Assembly (NCBI RefSeq): GCF_004138295.1
Contig: NZ_SCFM01000024.1
Span: forward strand, 41,669-105,668
Direction of reading: 5' to 3'
From: Ectobacillus funiculus
GTDB taxonomy: Bacteria; Bacillota; Bacilli; Bacillales; Bacillaceae_G
Length of the DNA stretch: 64,000 bases
The position numbers were made by a program, and so were the translations under genes. This document shows positions 16,860 to 25,280 of the stretch, piece by piece; positions within the stretch are counted from its first letter, which is position 1, and the number at the start of each line of letters is the position of its first letter. A model generated the notes under the pieces. It had not been told where the DNA came from, ran no database searches, and worked only from the letters and a program-made list of their open reading frames with translations.

Positions 16860-17780
16860 TTATATGCTCTTCGGCATAGATTTTTCTAAAGCTACTTTCA
16901 AAAAGTCAATATACACCAAAATTTCTTCTGACAAAAATACATCGTTTCGTTTCACCAACCCCACTTGAATCAGACTGTTGCCTTCCAAAGGAATAGAAAT
17001 AATATTGGGGTTCATGTAATTGTTCACAATACAGCCTGTTCCCAGATTGTAGCCATCTGTATTTGATAGAAGATTATTCATGGTGCCTCTATCCTTCAGA
17101 TAGACTAGTTTTCTGATATTGTCCACATTGATGGCTTCTTCCGCAAAATGGAGCAGTACATCATCCTGCTGGTAGGTCAGATAAGGATAGTCTCTTAACT
17201 GTTCCAAAGTAATGCATGTAAGATGAGCCAAAGGATGCTCTCTTCGGAGAAAGACGTGTTGCCTCAACGAAGCTAGGGGAGTAAACATTAATGATTTTGA
17301 AATAAAATAACGCTCAAAAAAACTTTTATTTAGATTGGTCAGAGATAAAATTCCAAGAACACTTCTGCTCGCATACACATCATCAATCACATCGGTTGTC
17401 TTTCCTTCCCGAATCGTCAGCTCATATTTCCGCTCGGCAAAATAATTCATTAAATTCGCAACAGCCTCTATAACAAAGCCGTAATGTTGAGAAGAAATAG
17501 AAACCTTTGTTAAGTCCATTGTCTTCTCCTTATTAAAATGATAAACGACGGACTCCATTTGTTCCAAAAGCATTCTAGCATAGAATAATAATTCCGTGCC
17601 TTCCTTTGTAAAGAGAACCCCTTTGTTCGTTCTGTCTAAAATGGTAATCCCTAAATCAGCTTCCAGTTCACGCACTGCTTTACTGATACTAGGTTGTGTC
17701 ACGTAAAGTGCAGAGGCTGCTTTACTGATAGAATTATGCTTGGCAATCTCCACTATATACCGAATTTGTTGAAACGTCAT
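16860..17780 (-). CDS. LysR-family transcriptional regulator
   Basis: 306 residues. ATG at 17780 (MTFQQIRYIVEIAKHNS) is chosen because GGTGAG lies just upstream and LysR proteins normally begin this way; an earlier in-frame ATG at 17795 lacks a site. The N-terminal helix-turn-helix has SISKAASALYVTQPSISKAV. The C-terminal two-thirds is an effector-binding domain. It is divergent from the acetyltransferase gene, 149 bases away, and could regulate it. The effector is unknown. Confidence 0.9.
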   Translation of the reverse strand: MTFQQIRYIVEIAKHNSISKAASALYVTQPSISKAVRELEADLGITILDRTNKGVLFTKEGTELLFYARMLLEQMESVVYHFNKEKTMDLTKVSISSQHYGFVIEAVANLMNYFAERKYELTIREGKTTDVIDDVYASRSVLGILSLTNLNKSFFERYFISKSLMFTPLASLRQHVFLRREHPLAHLTCITLEQLRDYPYLTYQQDDVLLHFAEEAINVDNIRKLVYLKDRGTMNNLLSNTDGYNLGTGCIVNNYMNPNIISIPLEGNSLIQVGLVKRNDVFLSEEILVYIDFLKVALEKSMPKSI

Positions 17781-17928
17781 GTTCTCACCATCCATTTTTC
17801 GATTCTGCCAAATGTTTTGCTATAACCGCATTCTATGGCAAATGATGAAAAAGTTCAATTTTACGTTATGTATGGAGAGTTCTAAAATAAATATAGAAAA
17901 TCAAATTTATTGTGAAAGGAAGAAAAAA

Positions 17929-18441
17929 ATGATAAGAGAGGCAACTAAAAAGGATTTAATAGATATGTTAGAGATATATAATGATGCAATTCTGAATACC
18001 ACCGCTGTATACACTTATAAACCCCAGACTCTTGAAAGCAGACAAGTTTGGTATAACCAAAAGTTAGAAGAAGGTTGTCCAATATTAGTATGTGAACAAG
18101 ATGACAAAGTAGTTGGATTTGCTACATTTGGTCCTTTTAGACCTTGGCCAGCTTATAAATATACAATAGAACATTCTGTATATGTTCATAAGGATTATAG
18201 GAATCAGCGTATTGCAACAAAATTAATGCAAGAGCTAATAAAAATCGCAAATGAAAGAGAATATGCAACACTTGTTGCTGGAATTGATGCAGCAAATGAA
18301 GGTAGTATAAAAATGCATGAGAGAATGGGATTTGAATGTTCTGGTGTAATTAAAAAAGCTGGATTTAAATTTGATAAATGGCTGGATCTTGTATTTTATC
18401 AATTGGATTTAAAGGGACCTAAAATACCCTCAGAAGAATAA
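17929..18441 (+). CDS. GNAT acetyltransferase, phosphinothricin acetyltransferase-like
   Basis: 170 residues from ATG 17929 after AAAGGAAG; a longer frame upstream has no ribosome site. The acetyl-CoA motif is VHKDYRNQRIATKLM, preceded by VYTYKPQ and HSVYV, and followed by IDAANEGSIKMHERMGF. This pattern is that of the PAT/YwnH group, which N-acetylates phosphinothricin, methionine sulfoximine or similar amino acids. The real substrate is unproven. It is followed 16 bases later by a GlpM-like membrane protein. Confidence 0.88.
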   Translation: MIREATKKDLIDMLEIYNDAILNTTAVYTYKPQTLESRQVWYNQKLEEGCPILVCEQDDKVVGFATFGPFRPWPAYKYTIEHSVYVHKDYRNQRIATKLMQELIKIANEREYATLVAGIDAANEGSIKMHERMGFECSGVIKKAGFKFDKWLDLVFYQLDLKGPKIPSEE

Positions 18442-18457
18442 AAATCAGTAACAATCA

Positions 18458-18823
18458 GTGACTAGAAAGAAGGGATTGGATTTTCAGTTGAATTTACTTA
18501 TAAAATGTATTGTGGCTGTTATTATTATGGTCATTGTTCATTATATCTCAAAGACAAATAATTATTATATTGCTGGATTAATATTAAGCTTCCCTGGTTT
18601 AAGCATTATTGCGTATTATTTCATGTATTTAGAACAAGGCGCTTCAAAAGTCCGAGTAACAACATATTTTGCTATGTTATCGGCCATAACCTTTGTAATT
18701 TTTCTTTTAGTATTAAATTTTACCTTAAAAAAATACAATATATATAATTCGCTTTTAATAGCAAGTCTAGTTTGGATAACTACCTCATCAGTATTAATTG
18801 TAATATGGAAAAGTTACAATTAA
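18458..18823 (+). CDS. GlpM-like small membrane protein
   Basis: 121 residues with four hydrophobic helices. LLIKCIVAVIIMVIVHYISK followed by TNNYYIAGLILSFPGLSIIA resembles the GlpM family, whose role is poorly known. The GTG at 18458 opens the frame; a TTG at 18476 or 18488, nearer AAGAAGGGA, may be the true start. Co-directional with the acetyltransferase and probably co-transcribed. Confidence 0.65.
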   Translation: MTRKKGLDFQLNLLIKCIVAVIIMVIVHYISKTNNYYIAGLILSFPGLSIIAYYFMYLEQGASKVRVTTYFAMLSAITFVIFLLVLNFTLKKYNIYNSLLIASLVWITTSSVLIVIWKSYN

Positions 18824-18948
18824 TTGAATAAAACAGACATTCTTGATAATAGCAGTGTTTTAAACGTTTTTGGTACTCCTCTTGCTTTTGGGCAGAGTGT
18901 TGGATAGCTTCTTCTGCGTATTTTTCTAATAGTAAGAATTGAACTACC

Positions 18949-18996
18949 CCCACCTACTCGCTAACGCACCCATCACGTGCTTGAAGTGGGGGTCTT
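18949..18996. repeat. ACCCCCAC / GTGGGGGT hairpin
   Basis: Eight-base arms with a long inner loop, followed by CTTCTG. It resembles transposon-end hairpins of IS200/IS605-type elements, but no transposase is nearby. It could also end the GlpM-like gene. Confidence 0.4.
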
Positions 18997-19020
18997 CTGT
19001 CGGAAAATGATAAAAAACAA

Positions 19021-19060
19021 TTGACAATGATTATCACTATCGTATATTATTATCTTGTTG
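19021..19060 (+). promoter_or_regulatory. Promoter overlapped by a Fur box
   Basis: TTGACA at 19021-19026 and TATTAT at 19045-19050 are spaced by 18 bases. TGACAATGATTATCA fits the 7-1-7 Fur consensus with one mismatch and covers the -35 and spacer. A second half-match, GATAATTGTTCTCA, follows. No iron gene is downstream. Confidence 0.7.
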
Positions 19061-19228
19061 ATAATTGTTCTCATGACAGTTGTCCGTCTTCTCAATATAC
19101 ATTCCGAAGGGACCAATTATTGTTCCCTTTGGAGTCCCTTTTCATAAATAAGTTCGTAACACTTGAAACATTCTGGATGATTCGCTTCATTACGATCATC
19201 AGTTTAAATGAAAACATAGAGTTGAATA

Positions 19229-19333
19229 GTATAACCTCGTTAATATAGGGTATGAGGGTGTCTACCAGGAGCCGTAAAATCCTGATTACAAAAATGTGTG
19301 TTTTTTGCATTGCTTTGTAATTAGGATTTTTTA
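19229..19333 (+). promoter_or_regulatory. Purine-type riboswitch with terminator
   Basis: Aptamer landmarks in order: TATAACC, L2 AATATAGGG, J2/3 GTGTCTACC, L3 GCCGTAAAA and CCTGATTAC. The T in GATTAC is the specificity position (T for adenine, C for guanine). ATCCTGATTACAAA can pair with TTTGTAATTAGGAT (19314-19327) followed by T6, a terminator that competes with the aptamer. The P1 stem is weak, so this may be a variant. It lies 30 bases before the HD-hydrolase start. Confidence 0.75.
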
Positions 19334-19362
19334 ATTTTTAGTTTTTGAAAAAGGAGAAAGAA

Positions 19363-19944
19363 ATGAGAGTAGGAAAGTGTATCACAACTTATACAGGAAT
19401 TGAATTTTATCCATTAGACCCACGAGTACAAGAGGTCTCAACAAGAGATATCGCACACGCCTTGTCATTGTTGTGCAGAGCAAATGGACACTATCGTCAT
19501 TTTTATAGTGTGGCACAACATTCTCTCAATTGTGCCAAGGAAGCTAGATTTAGAGGCTATTCGGAACGGTTACAGTTAGCATGTTTATTGCACGATGCTT
19601 CTGAAGCATACATTTCCGATATTACCAGACCCGTTAAACAAGAATTAAGCCAATATCTAAAAATGGAACAACGCCTCCAACAGTTCATCTACACTGTTTA
19701 TGGATTATCTGACTTAACGCAGCATGAACGTAGTCTTATCAAGGAAATTGATGATGATATGCTTGCATATGAAATGAGACTATTGCTACATTCTCATGAA
19801 GTATGCAAGGGGGAACTAATTGGACAACATAACTTTCAGTTTGTGATGATGAAAGAGGTAGAGGATGAATTTGTAAGGCTTGTGAAGGAGTTACAAAACA
19901 AATTATCTCTTACATCAACAATGGAATCCCTAAGTACACCATAG
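19363..19944 (+). CDS. HD-domain phosphohydrolase, possible nucleotidase
   Basis: 193 residues from ATG 19363 after AAAAGGAG. HD motifs: HFYSVAQHS, then CLLHDASEAY (His-Asp pair) and a later IDDDMLAYE. This arrangement matches YfbR-like 5'-deoxynucleotidases and related hydrolases, metal-dependent enzymes that remove phosphate from nucleotides. A purine-type riboswitch lies just upstream, which fits a purine nucleotide substrate. The exact substrate is inferred. It stands alone. Confidence 0.85.
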   Translation: MRVGKCITTYTGIEFYPLDPRVQEVSTRDIAHALSLLCRANGHYRHFYSVAQHSLNCAKEARFRGYSERLQLACLLHDASEAYISDITRPVKQELSQYLKMEQRLQQFIYTVYGLSDLTQHERSLIKEIDDDMLAYEMRLLLHSHEVCKGELIGQHNFQFVMMKEVEDEFVRLVKELQNKLSLTSTMESLSTP

Positions 19945-20181
19945 TACTGTTAATAACGAGAATGATGTGAACAAGGAATTCCCTCCGGCTAAGTGATCAG
20001 GGGGATTTTTATAGGATTCTTATTTTAATTTTCTTTCTACAACGGGAATTATGGAAATACCATGGGAAATTTTTTTTGTTAAAGTTAAGGGAATAAAAAA
20101 TATTTTTCTTTTTACAACTGTAAAACGCTTTCTATTTGCTATAATCTTACCAAAAGTTATTTCGGAATGATGGAGGCAGAA

Positions 20182-20415
20182 ATGGATTGTGGAGATACTA
20201 TCCTTTACAGAGGAAAACAATATGTAGTTGTTCATATCTTTAATGATGGACTTATAGAGATTGGGATTCCCCAATTTGATAATTGGTTGTCTGTTGAGAC
20301 CATTCCAATCACAAAGATTGAACATATTATTGCAAGAAGTAAGAAACAAAAACCCCTCTTAAATAAAGTAAGTAAAGCGACTTTCGCTTTCGAGGACTAT
20401 GTAAATAATGCATAA
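20182..20415 (+). CDS. Small hypothetical protein (77 aa)
   Basis: Not recognised. ATG 20182 follows GGAGG by 6 bases. The N-terminal 25 residues (GDTILYRGKQYVVVHI) look like a small beta-barrel of the KOW/SH3 sort; the rest is charged. No signal or membrane segment. Confidence 0.55.
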   Translation: MDCGDTILYRGKQYVVVHIFNDGLIEIGIPQFDNWLSVETIPITKIEHIIARSKKQKPLLNKVSKATFAFEDYVNNA

Positions 20416-20501
20416 GACTAAGATATTTTGTACATCTTAAAAACGTAGAATACCCCTAATATTCTACACCTTGATACCTAAGGGCTTTTATAAGTCAAAC
20501 C

Positions 20502-20532
20502 AAAAGACTTCATCTTGAATGGGGTCTTTTTG
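20502..20532 (+). terminator. Hairpin with T-run
   Basis: AAAGAC / GTCTTT arms followed by T4-5. Likely ends the 77-aa gene. Confidence 0.5.
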
Positions 20533-20569
20533 TCATGTATTTCTGATAAAGAAAATTATGTGAATAAGC

Positions 20570-20607
20570 AACACCCTTCAGTTAAATGACCTGAAGTGTG
20601 TTTTTCT
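20570..20607. terminator. Second hairpin with T-run
   Basis: ACAC-CTTCAG / CTGAAG-GTGT arms with a T5 tail. It lies between convergent genes and may serve the Spo0E-like gene on the minus strand. Confidence 0.5.
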
Positions 20608-20748
20608 TACGAATGTTATTTGTCTGTGTTAGCTAGCAAATATCAAGGGTTTTGCTACTTTGTAACTTTCGATAATGCCCGATTATATCAATTGGAAATA
20701 TATACGGTAATACAAAAAGGGTACATCTCTTAATAAAGACATATCCTT

Positions 20749-20922
20749 TTACAGATTTTCCTGTAATTTCATTGCTGTACTTTGCTCTTTTAGGGAGAAA
20801 TTTATCAGTACATCTAATTGTTGACTGCATTCAATGGTTTTAGGATGGGTTAATCCATATAGCCTACCTAAATAAAATAGTTGCTCTCTTTTTGTTTCGA
20901 TTAAATTTGTAAGACTAAACAT
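20749..20922 (-). CDS. Spo0E-like aspartyl-phosphate phosphatase (57 aa)
   Basis: A short gene read on the minus strand. It begins MFSLTNLIETKREQLFYLGR and carries the signature ECSQQLDVLI, matching the SxxxD motif of Spo0E-like proteins, which remove phosphate from Spo0A-P and delay sporulation. ATG 20922 follows AGAAGGG by 8 bases. The size and helical-hairpin pattern fit the family. A similar but broken gene lies at 22771-22922 and another intact one at 53105. Confidence 0.75.
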   Translation of the reverse strand: MFSLTNLIETKREQLFYLGRLYGLTHPKTIECSQQLDVLINFSLKEQSTAMKLQENL

Positions 20923-21103
20923 AGTAGCGACCCTTCTGTTTAAAATGGAATATTAAATAAGTTAAATAATACCTAAAAGTAAGTCTATATAAAACAGTCC
21001 AAATTATGGTATGTCAGTCTATAATAAATTCCCATTAAGTAACTTCAAGGAGATACAAGAACAGAGAAAGGAAACTCTAATAAAACAAGGAGTTTAAATT
21101 AAC

Positions 21104-21334
21104 ATGTCTTTGAGAAATCAGTGGTTAATCAATATTGCAACGATTGTACTTTCTTGTTCATCCTTACCTTTTTTAGGAAGACACAATATAAAAAGATTTC
21201 TTCCTGCATCGGCACTTGTTGTATTTTTAGAATCATTAAATGTTCAAGTTGGAGGGAAACGAAAATGGTGGATTTTTTATAATAAGCCAAACTCAGATTG
21301 GACTAGAAGGACTGACGTGCGAATCAAGCATTAA
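21104..21334 (+). pseudogene. CBO0543-like membrane protein, truncated
   Basis: 76 codons from ATG 21104 after AAGGAG. The N-terminus (NQWLINIATIVLSCSSLPFL) resembles a family of about 150-residue Bacillales membrane proteins annotated CBO0543. The first two hydrophobic segments are present. The frame then turns into TRRTDVRIKH and stops, so the C-terminal half is missing. A germination-permease relic starts 20 bases later, suggesting a deletion joined two gene fragments. Confidence 0.5.
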
Positions 21335-21353
21335 GAAGGGAAGAACCCTGAAG

Positions 21354-21521
21354 ATGGAGAAAGCTAAAATTAGTGCCATTCAGCTATTTGCCCTGATGTT
21401 TATGTTTGAGATGGGAACTGCATTGGTCATACCATATGGAATAGCTGCTAAAAATATTTTTCTAATTACGAACTGTATTTTTTGTATTACAGCAATAAAT
21501 GAAAATGATTTATTTATGTGA
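21354..21521 (+). pseudogene. GerAB-type germination permease, N-terminal relic
   Basis: 55 codons from ATG 21354. MEKAKISAIQLFALMFMFEM and then GTALVIPYGIAAK match the first helix of GerAB-type endospore germination permeases. The remaining nine or so helices are absent: after GIAAKN the frame runs into unrelated sequence and stops. A terminator hairpin follows at once. Confidence 0.75.
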
Positions 21522-21528
21522 ACACGAA

Positions 21529-21564
21529 TACTCTCCGGATCGCTTAGCTGGAGAGTATTTTTTG
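21529..21564 (+). terminator. Terminator after the permease relic
   Basis: ATACTCTCC / GGAGAGTAT arms and T6. Confidence 0.8.
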
Positions 21565-21695
21565 TATAATCCTAGATAGATCAAATTCTGATAATGAGCG
21601 ATTATGTTAAACTACTATATATAGTATATAGAGGAAATATCTTCTCAAAAGCCCATTACTAAGATGGTAAAATAAAGGGAAGAGGTGAATAAGTT

Positions 21696-21953
21696 ATGAG
21701 TTTTTTGATAGATATATTGACATACGAAACTTGTATCATAGCCGTCGTAAGCGTTGTGCTTGCTGTTCGATATAGAAATTACATAGATTGGTTTTACTTA
21801 ATTTTTCTCTTCTGTATGGCTGGGGGAGGCGTTTCTTCGGCAAAAAATCATTTTCCTTTAGGGATGATGATTTGTAACATATTCGCTGTTATATCCCTTT
21901 TCTGTGCAGTTCGGCAGGCGAAGGAGCGTATTGGTAGTAAAACTGCCTCCTAA
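21696..21953 (+). CDS. Small membrane protein (85 aa)
   Basis: Unrecognised. ATG 21696 after AAGAGGTG. Three hydrophobic segments (about residues 10-25, 32-48 and 54-70), then a charged tail QAKERIGSK. No catalytic motif is visible. It lies between relics and another small membrane protein. Confidence 0.6.
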   Translation: MSFLIDILTYETCIIAVVSVVLAVRYRNYIDWFYLIFLFCMAGGGVSSAKNHFPLGMMICNIFAVISLFCAVRQAKERIGSKTAS

Positions 21954-22051
21954 AGAACGGGAGGGGGTTGCTGTATGGATTTAAGTTTATAATTGTTCCA
22001 AATCCGTAGAGCCACAATAATAGGACACTGTGTTCATGAAAGGAAAAGAGT

Positions 22052-22396
22052 ATGACTATTTTTTGGGTTATAAGCATGGTTGCGATGGTGATTTTTGGTT
22101 TGTTCGGAAGTATCGTAATTATTACGACAGGGTATAAGCTTAAAAAGTTAGATCTGATTTTATTAGGTTTGTTTACCCTTCTTATGGTGTTTATTCCAAT
22201 AGTAGGTGGATTCATTGGAATAGATACACAGCAGTACACAAAGTTATCTAATCAATCGTACTGGTTCATTTTTGCTCTTTTAGCAGTTTGTATAACTCTT
22301 AATGGCATGATACGAAAAGCAAAGGTTATATCTGTAACTGGTGGAACTATGGTTTGTATGACCATAATTCAGTTAGCGTTATTTTTTTCAATATAG
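22052..22396 (+). CDS. Small four-helix membrane protein (114 aa)
   Basis: Unrecognised. ATG 22052 follows GAAAGGAAAAGAG. Four hydrophobic helices span nearly the whole protein, with short polar loops (GYKLKKLD and RKAK). No motif points to a function. Confidence 0.6.
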   Translation: MTIFWVISMVAMVIFGLFGSIVIITTGYKLKKLDLILLGLFTLLMVFIPIVGGFIGIDTQQYTKLSNQSYWFIFALLAVCITLNGMIRKAKVISVTGGTMVCMTIIQLALFFSI

Positions 22397-22600
22397 ACTA
22401 ACTGAGTGAGATGAACGTATCTGTAAAAGGCCGAAAAGAGGAATTTTCTATATCGTCTGATTATGTAACCTGACGTGAGTACCATATGTATCCTAATCTT
22501 TATAACAAATCGCTTCTGCTGAAGGGTACAATTAGGGAAAAGGAGTAGGGATATGGATCAAAGTAACTCCTGACTATATAAAAAAAGATGCGTCATGAAG

Positions 22601-22739
22601 GAGGCCACTGAAAAAGTGCCTACCTTGAGTAAATAAGGGAATTTTAATCAATATACAGAAATTAAAAGGAGGATAATCATCTACATATAGTAGATGATTA
22701 TCCTCCTGTCCTTCTTAAATGGACTTTTTCAGTGCCCTC
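22601..22739. mobile_element. MITE-like element, 139 bp, inside a terminator
   Basis: Terminal inverted repeats of 17 bases (GAGGCCACTGAAAAAGT, one mismatch) flanked by a 9-bp direct repeat GTCATGAAG (22592-22600 and 22740-22748). Inside is an 18-base perfect palindrome, arms 22667-22684 and 22690-22707. No ORF. Removing the element and one repeat restores an AAAAAGATGC ... GCATCTTTTT terminator hairpin. Confidence 0.85.
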
Positions 22740-22770
22740 GTCATGAAGAGGCATCTTTTTTATATACTTA

Positions 22771-22922
22771 CAATTATTCATTTTGCTTTTCATATTTAAG
22801 CTAATCAATTTATCTAGTTGTTAACTGCATTGGATGGTTCGGAAGTTGTTAAAATCATATATTATGTTTAAATGAATTATTTGACTTCTCTTTTCCTCGA
22901 TTAAAATTATAAGGTTCGACAT
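22771..22922 (-). pseudogene. Spo0E-like phosphatase with nonsense codon
   Basis: Read on the minus strand from ATG 22922: MSNLIILIEEKRSQIIHLNI, later TIQCS, stop, QLDKLIS. It parallels the intact gene at 20749, with TAA replacing the Gln of the SQQLD signature. The frame is otherwise open. No strong ribosome site. It is probably a dead paralog; its tail runs toward the shared terminator at 22750. Confidence 0.6.
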
Positions 22923-22938
22923 GGGTAATAATTTTTTG

Positions 22939-24264
22939 TTATACGAACGAAATTGTCTTACGATCTTCAAATTTTGGAATCCAATTACCGTGTGCTTCAA
23001 TTAAATCATCGCACATCGCAATGATATCGTCCATTGATAATTCTGCGGCTGTATGAGGGTCAAGCATTGCTGCCTGATAGATGTGTTCTCTTTTTTTCGT
23101 TACCGCTGCTTCAATTGTTAAAAGCTGTGTATTAATATTTGTACGGTTAAGGGCTGCTAACTGTTCTGGAAGATCTCCTACATAGCAAGGAATGATTCCA
23201 CTGCGGTCAGCAACGCATGATACCTCAACAACGGCCTTTTCCGGTAAATTGCTAATTAGGCGTCCTGTATTGAGAATGTTGCCGCCGAATTTAAATGGAA
23301 CATTGGTCTCAATCGCTTCAATAATGCGGGAACCATATTCATGAGAACGAGTATGGGTAAGCTGTGTATTGTTGACCATCTCGTCGCGCATTTTTCCCCA
23401 GCGTTCAATCTGCTCTACACAACGACGCGGATACTCATCAAGAGGGATATTGAATTTCTCGATTAGCTCCGGATAATTGCGTTTAATGAAGTACGGATGA
23501 TATTCGGCATTATGCTCAGATGATTCTGTTACGTAATATCCGAATTTATCCATTAATTCGAAGCGGACCATATCATCATGCTTGGTTTGTTGTTTTTCCC
23601 TCGCACGGCGTTTAATTTCCGGATACAAATCTTTGCCGTCACGTTTAATTTCAAGGAGCCAGGCCATATGGTTAATACCGGCGATTTTTTCCTCGACGCC
23701 TTCATGATCCATTCCTAAAGACTTGAACAGGTGCTCGCTGCAAACTTGTACGCTGTGGCATAATCCGACTGTTTTGACATTTGTATAGCGCAGCATTGCT
23801 CCTGTTAATGTTGCCATCGGATTTGTGTAGTTTAAAAACAGAGCATCCGGACAAACCTCTTCGATATCCTTGGCGAAATCCCACATAACCGGAATGGTGC
23901 GAAGCGAACGGAAAATTCCGCCAATCCCCAGTGTGTCAGCAATTGTTTGACGAAGGCCATATTTTTTAGGAATTTCAAAATCTATAATGGTGCTTGGTTT
24001 GTAGCCGCCGACTTGAATCGCATTAATAATGTATTTTGCTCCTCGCAATGCTTCTTTGCGGTCCGAATAGGCTTTCACTACTATGTTTGCCTGTAAGCTT
24101 TGTTTTAAATTGTTTAACATATTTTCTGAGTCTTTCAAGCGTTGTTCATCTATATCAAATAATGCGAACTCGAAACCAGCTAATGCCGGAACATACATGC
24201 AGTCACCAAGAATATTTTTTGCAAAAACTGTACTTCCTGCTCCAATAAACGTGATCTTTGACAT
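22939..24264 (-). CDS. melA: Alpha-galactosidase, glycoside hydrolase family 4
   Basis: 441 residues from ATG 24264 after ACAGGAGGT; a longer upstream frame is not needed. It uses NAD and a divalent metal to hydrolyse alpha-galactosides through an oxidation-elimination mechanism. The NAD-binding FIGAGSTVFAKN is at the start. GLCHSVQ (metal-ligand Cys and His), NYTNPM and GINHMAW match MelA better than the alpha-galacturonidase LplD. Cytosolic, no signal. It lies just outside the uronate island. A cre-like TGATAACGTTTTAA lies upstream. Confidence 0.9.
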   Translation of the reverse strand: MSKITFIGAGSTVFAKNILGDCMYVPALAGFEFALFDIDEQRLKDSENMLNNLKQSLQANIVVKAYSDRKEALRGAKYIINAIQVGGYKPSTIIDFEIPKKYGLRQTIADTLGIGGIFRSLRTIPVMWDFAKDIEEVCPDALFLNYTNPMATLTGAMLRYTNVKTVGLCHSVQVCSEHLFKSLGMDHEGVEEKIAGINHMAWLLEIKRDGKDLYPEIKRRAREKQQTKHDDMVRFELMDKFGYYVTESSEHNAEYHPYFIKRNYPELIEKFNIPLDEYPRRCVEQIERWGKMRDEMVNNTQLTHTRSHEYGSRIIEAIETNVPFKFGGNILNTGRLISNLPEKAVVEVSCVADRSGIIPCYVGDLPEQLAALNRTNINTQLLTIEAAVTKKREHIYQAAMLDPHTAAELSMDDIIAMCDDLIEAHGNWIPKFEDRKTISFV

Positions 24265-24388
24265 AAATTTACCTCCTGTAAAGTGAAACCGGGACTGTCC
24301 ATCTAATCTTCTAGTAGGTAAAAAATTGTTTTGAAAATCAATTACTTTCCCGGATTCAATTTTGTGTTTTTTTGTTGTTATAATCATA

Positions 24389-24402
24389 TTAAAACGTTAT
24401 CA
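24389..24402 (-). promoter_or_regulatory. cre-like site upstream of melA
   Basis: TGATAACGTTTTAA on the minus strand, about 130 bases before the start, is a fair match to the catabolite-response element. Confidence 0.45.
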
Positions 24403-24725
24403 TAACAACATCAACGGTAAGTTAGTGCGATTGAAGGGTAAAATATTGTGTTTGATTTATGGGGAAGATTTTGGAATATACAGTTCTCGTTTTCAAGATG
24501 TGCTGCCTAACGATCTGGAGAGCATTTCAGTGATCAGGTCGGGAAGAAAGAATGCCGGTATACTCTATGATTTGCATAGGATAAAGCGGAGTTTAGTTGA
24601 TTTCCTATAATTATTTATTATGTAAACCTGACATGTATGGAATATACATCCAAAAATCCGAACAGGTCGCTTCTTTTGAATGGTACAATAAGGAAACTTG
24701 TTTTTATTTTAAAGGAGTGTTGTTT

Positions 24726-25232
24726 ATGAGACAGGTAATATATGTGCTTATTTTTTTACTTTTCTTTTCAGCAGGATGTGCAATGAACGAAAGTAGCAAA
24801 ACAAACGATATTTATCTAATACCTGAAGGTTATGAAGGATATGTTTATGCTTTTTACAACGTAAAAGGTGCTTCTGAAGTACAAAGAGAAGGGGATTATG
24901 AAGTTCATACAATCAATGATAAAGGCTATTTTGTTACTTCTACTTCTAACATGGACTACGGTACTGTAACAGATAAATATTACTATATAGATAAAAGTGG
25001 TAAGAGAACAAAAATTAACTCAAGTTGTATCAGGGGTATGGGGACAGGAAGTACAGAAAGATATGGAGGAGGAAATTCAGAAAAAAAGATTGAAATTCAT
25101 TACACAGGAATTGAAGTAAGAACAAAAGGATGTAGTAAAGAGTTTACTGTTTCAAGTAACGGGATGGACAGTGCAGATACGGAGCGTGCGTTGAAGGAGA
25201 TATTACTTCAATACTACAATATTACTGAATAA
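24726..25232 (+). CDS. Lipoprotein, DUF6843-like
   Basis: 168 residues from ATG 24726 after AAAGGAGTG. The signal peptide ends FSAGC, giving a lipidated Cys18. IYLIPEGYEGYVYAFYNV near the mature start resembles a DUF6843-type domain in Bacillales lipoproteins. The rest is beta-rich and has two more Cys. Function unknown; attached to the outer face of the membrane. It has its own unit. Confidence 0.7.
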   Translation: MRQVIYVLIFLLFFSAGCAMNESSKTNDIYLIPEGYEGYVYAFYNVKGASEVQREGDYEVHTINDKGYFVTSTSNMDYGTVTDKYYYIDKSGKRTKINSSCIRGMGTGSTERYGGGNSEKKIEIHYTGIEVRTKGCSKEFTVSSNGMDSADTERALKEILLQYYNITE

Positions 25233-25280
25233 TACATAGAGAAACGTTAGATACATTGACTTCCGGTAACGGACTTTACG

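Noticed and set aside
19021..19248. 75-codon frame starting TTG at the Fur box
   Set aside because: The start is the -35 element itself and there is no ribosome site.
22939..24264. Calling the GH4 gene an alpha-galacturonidase (LplD) to fit the uronate island
   Set aside because: GLCHSVQ and GINHMAW patterns and overall similarity match MelA instead.
24362..24610. 82-codon frame upstream of the DUF6843 lipoprotein
   Set aside because: No ribosome site; it starts in the melA promoter and has no family pattern. It might be a relic, but I could not support it.
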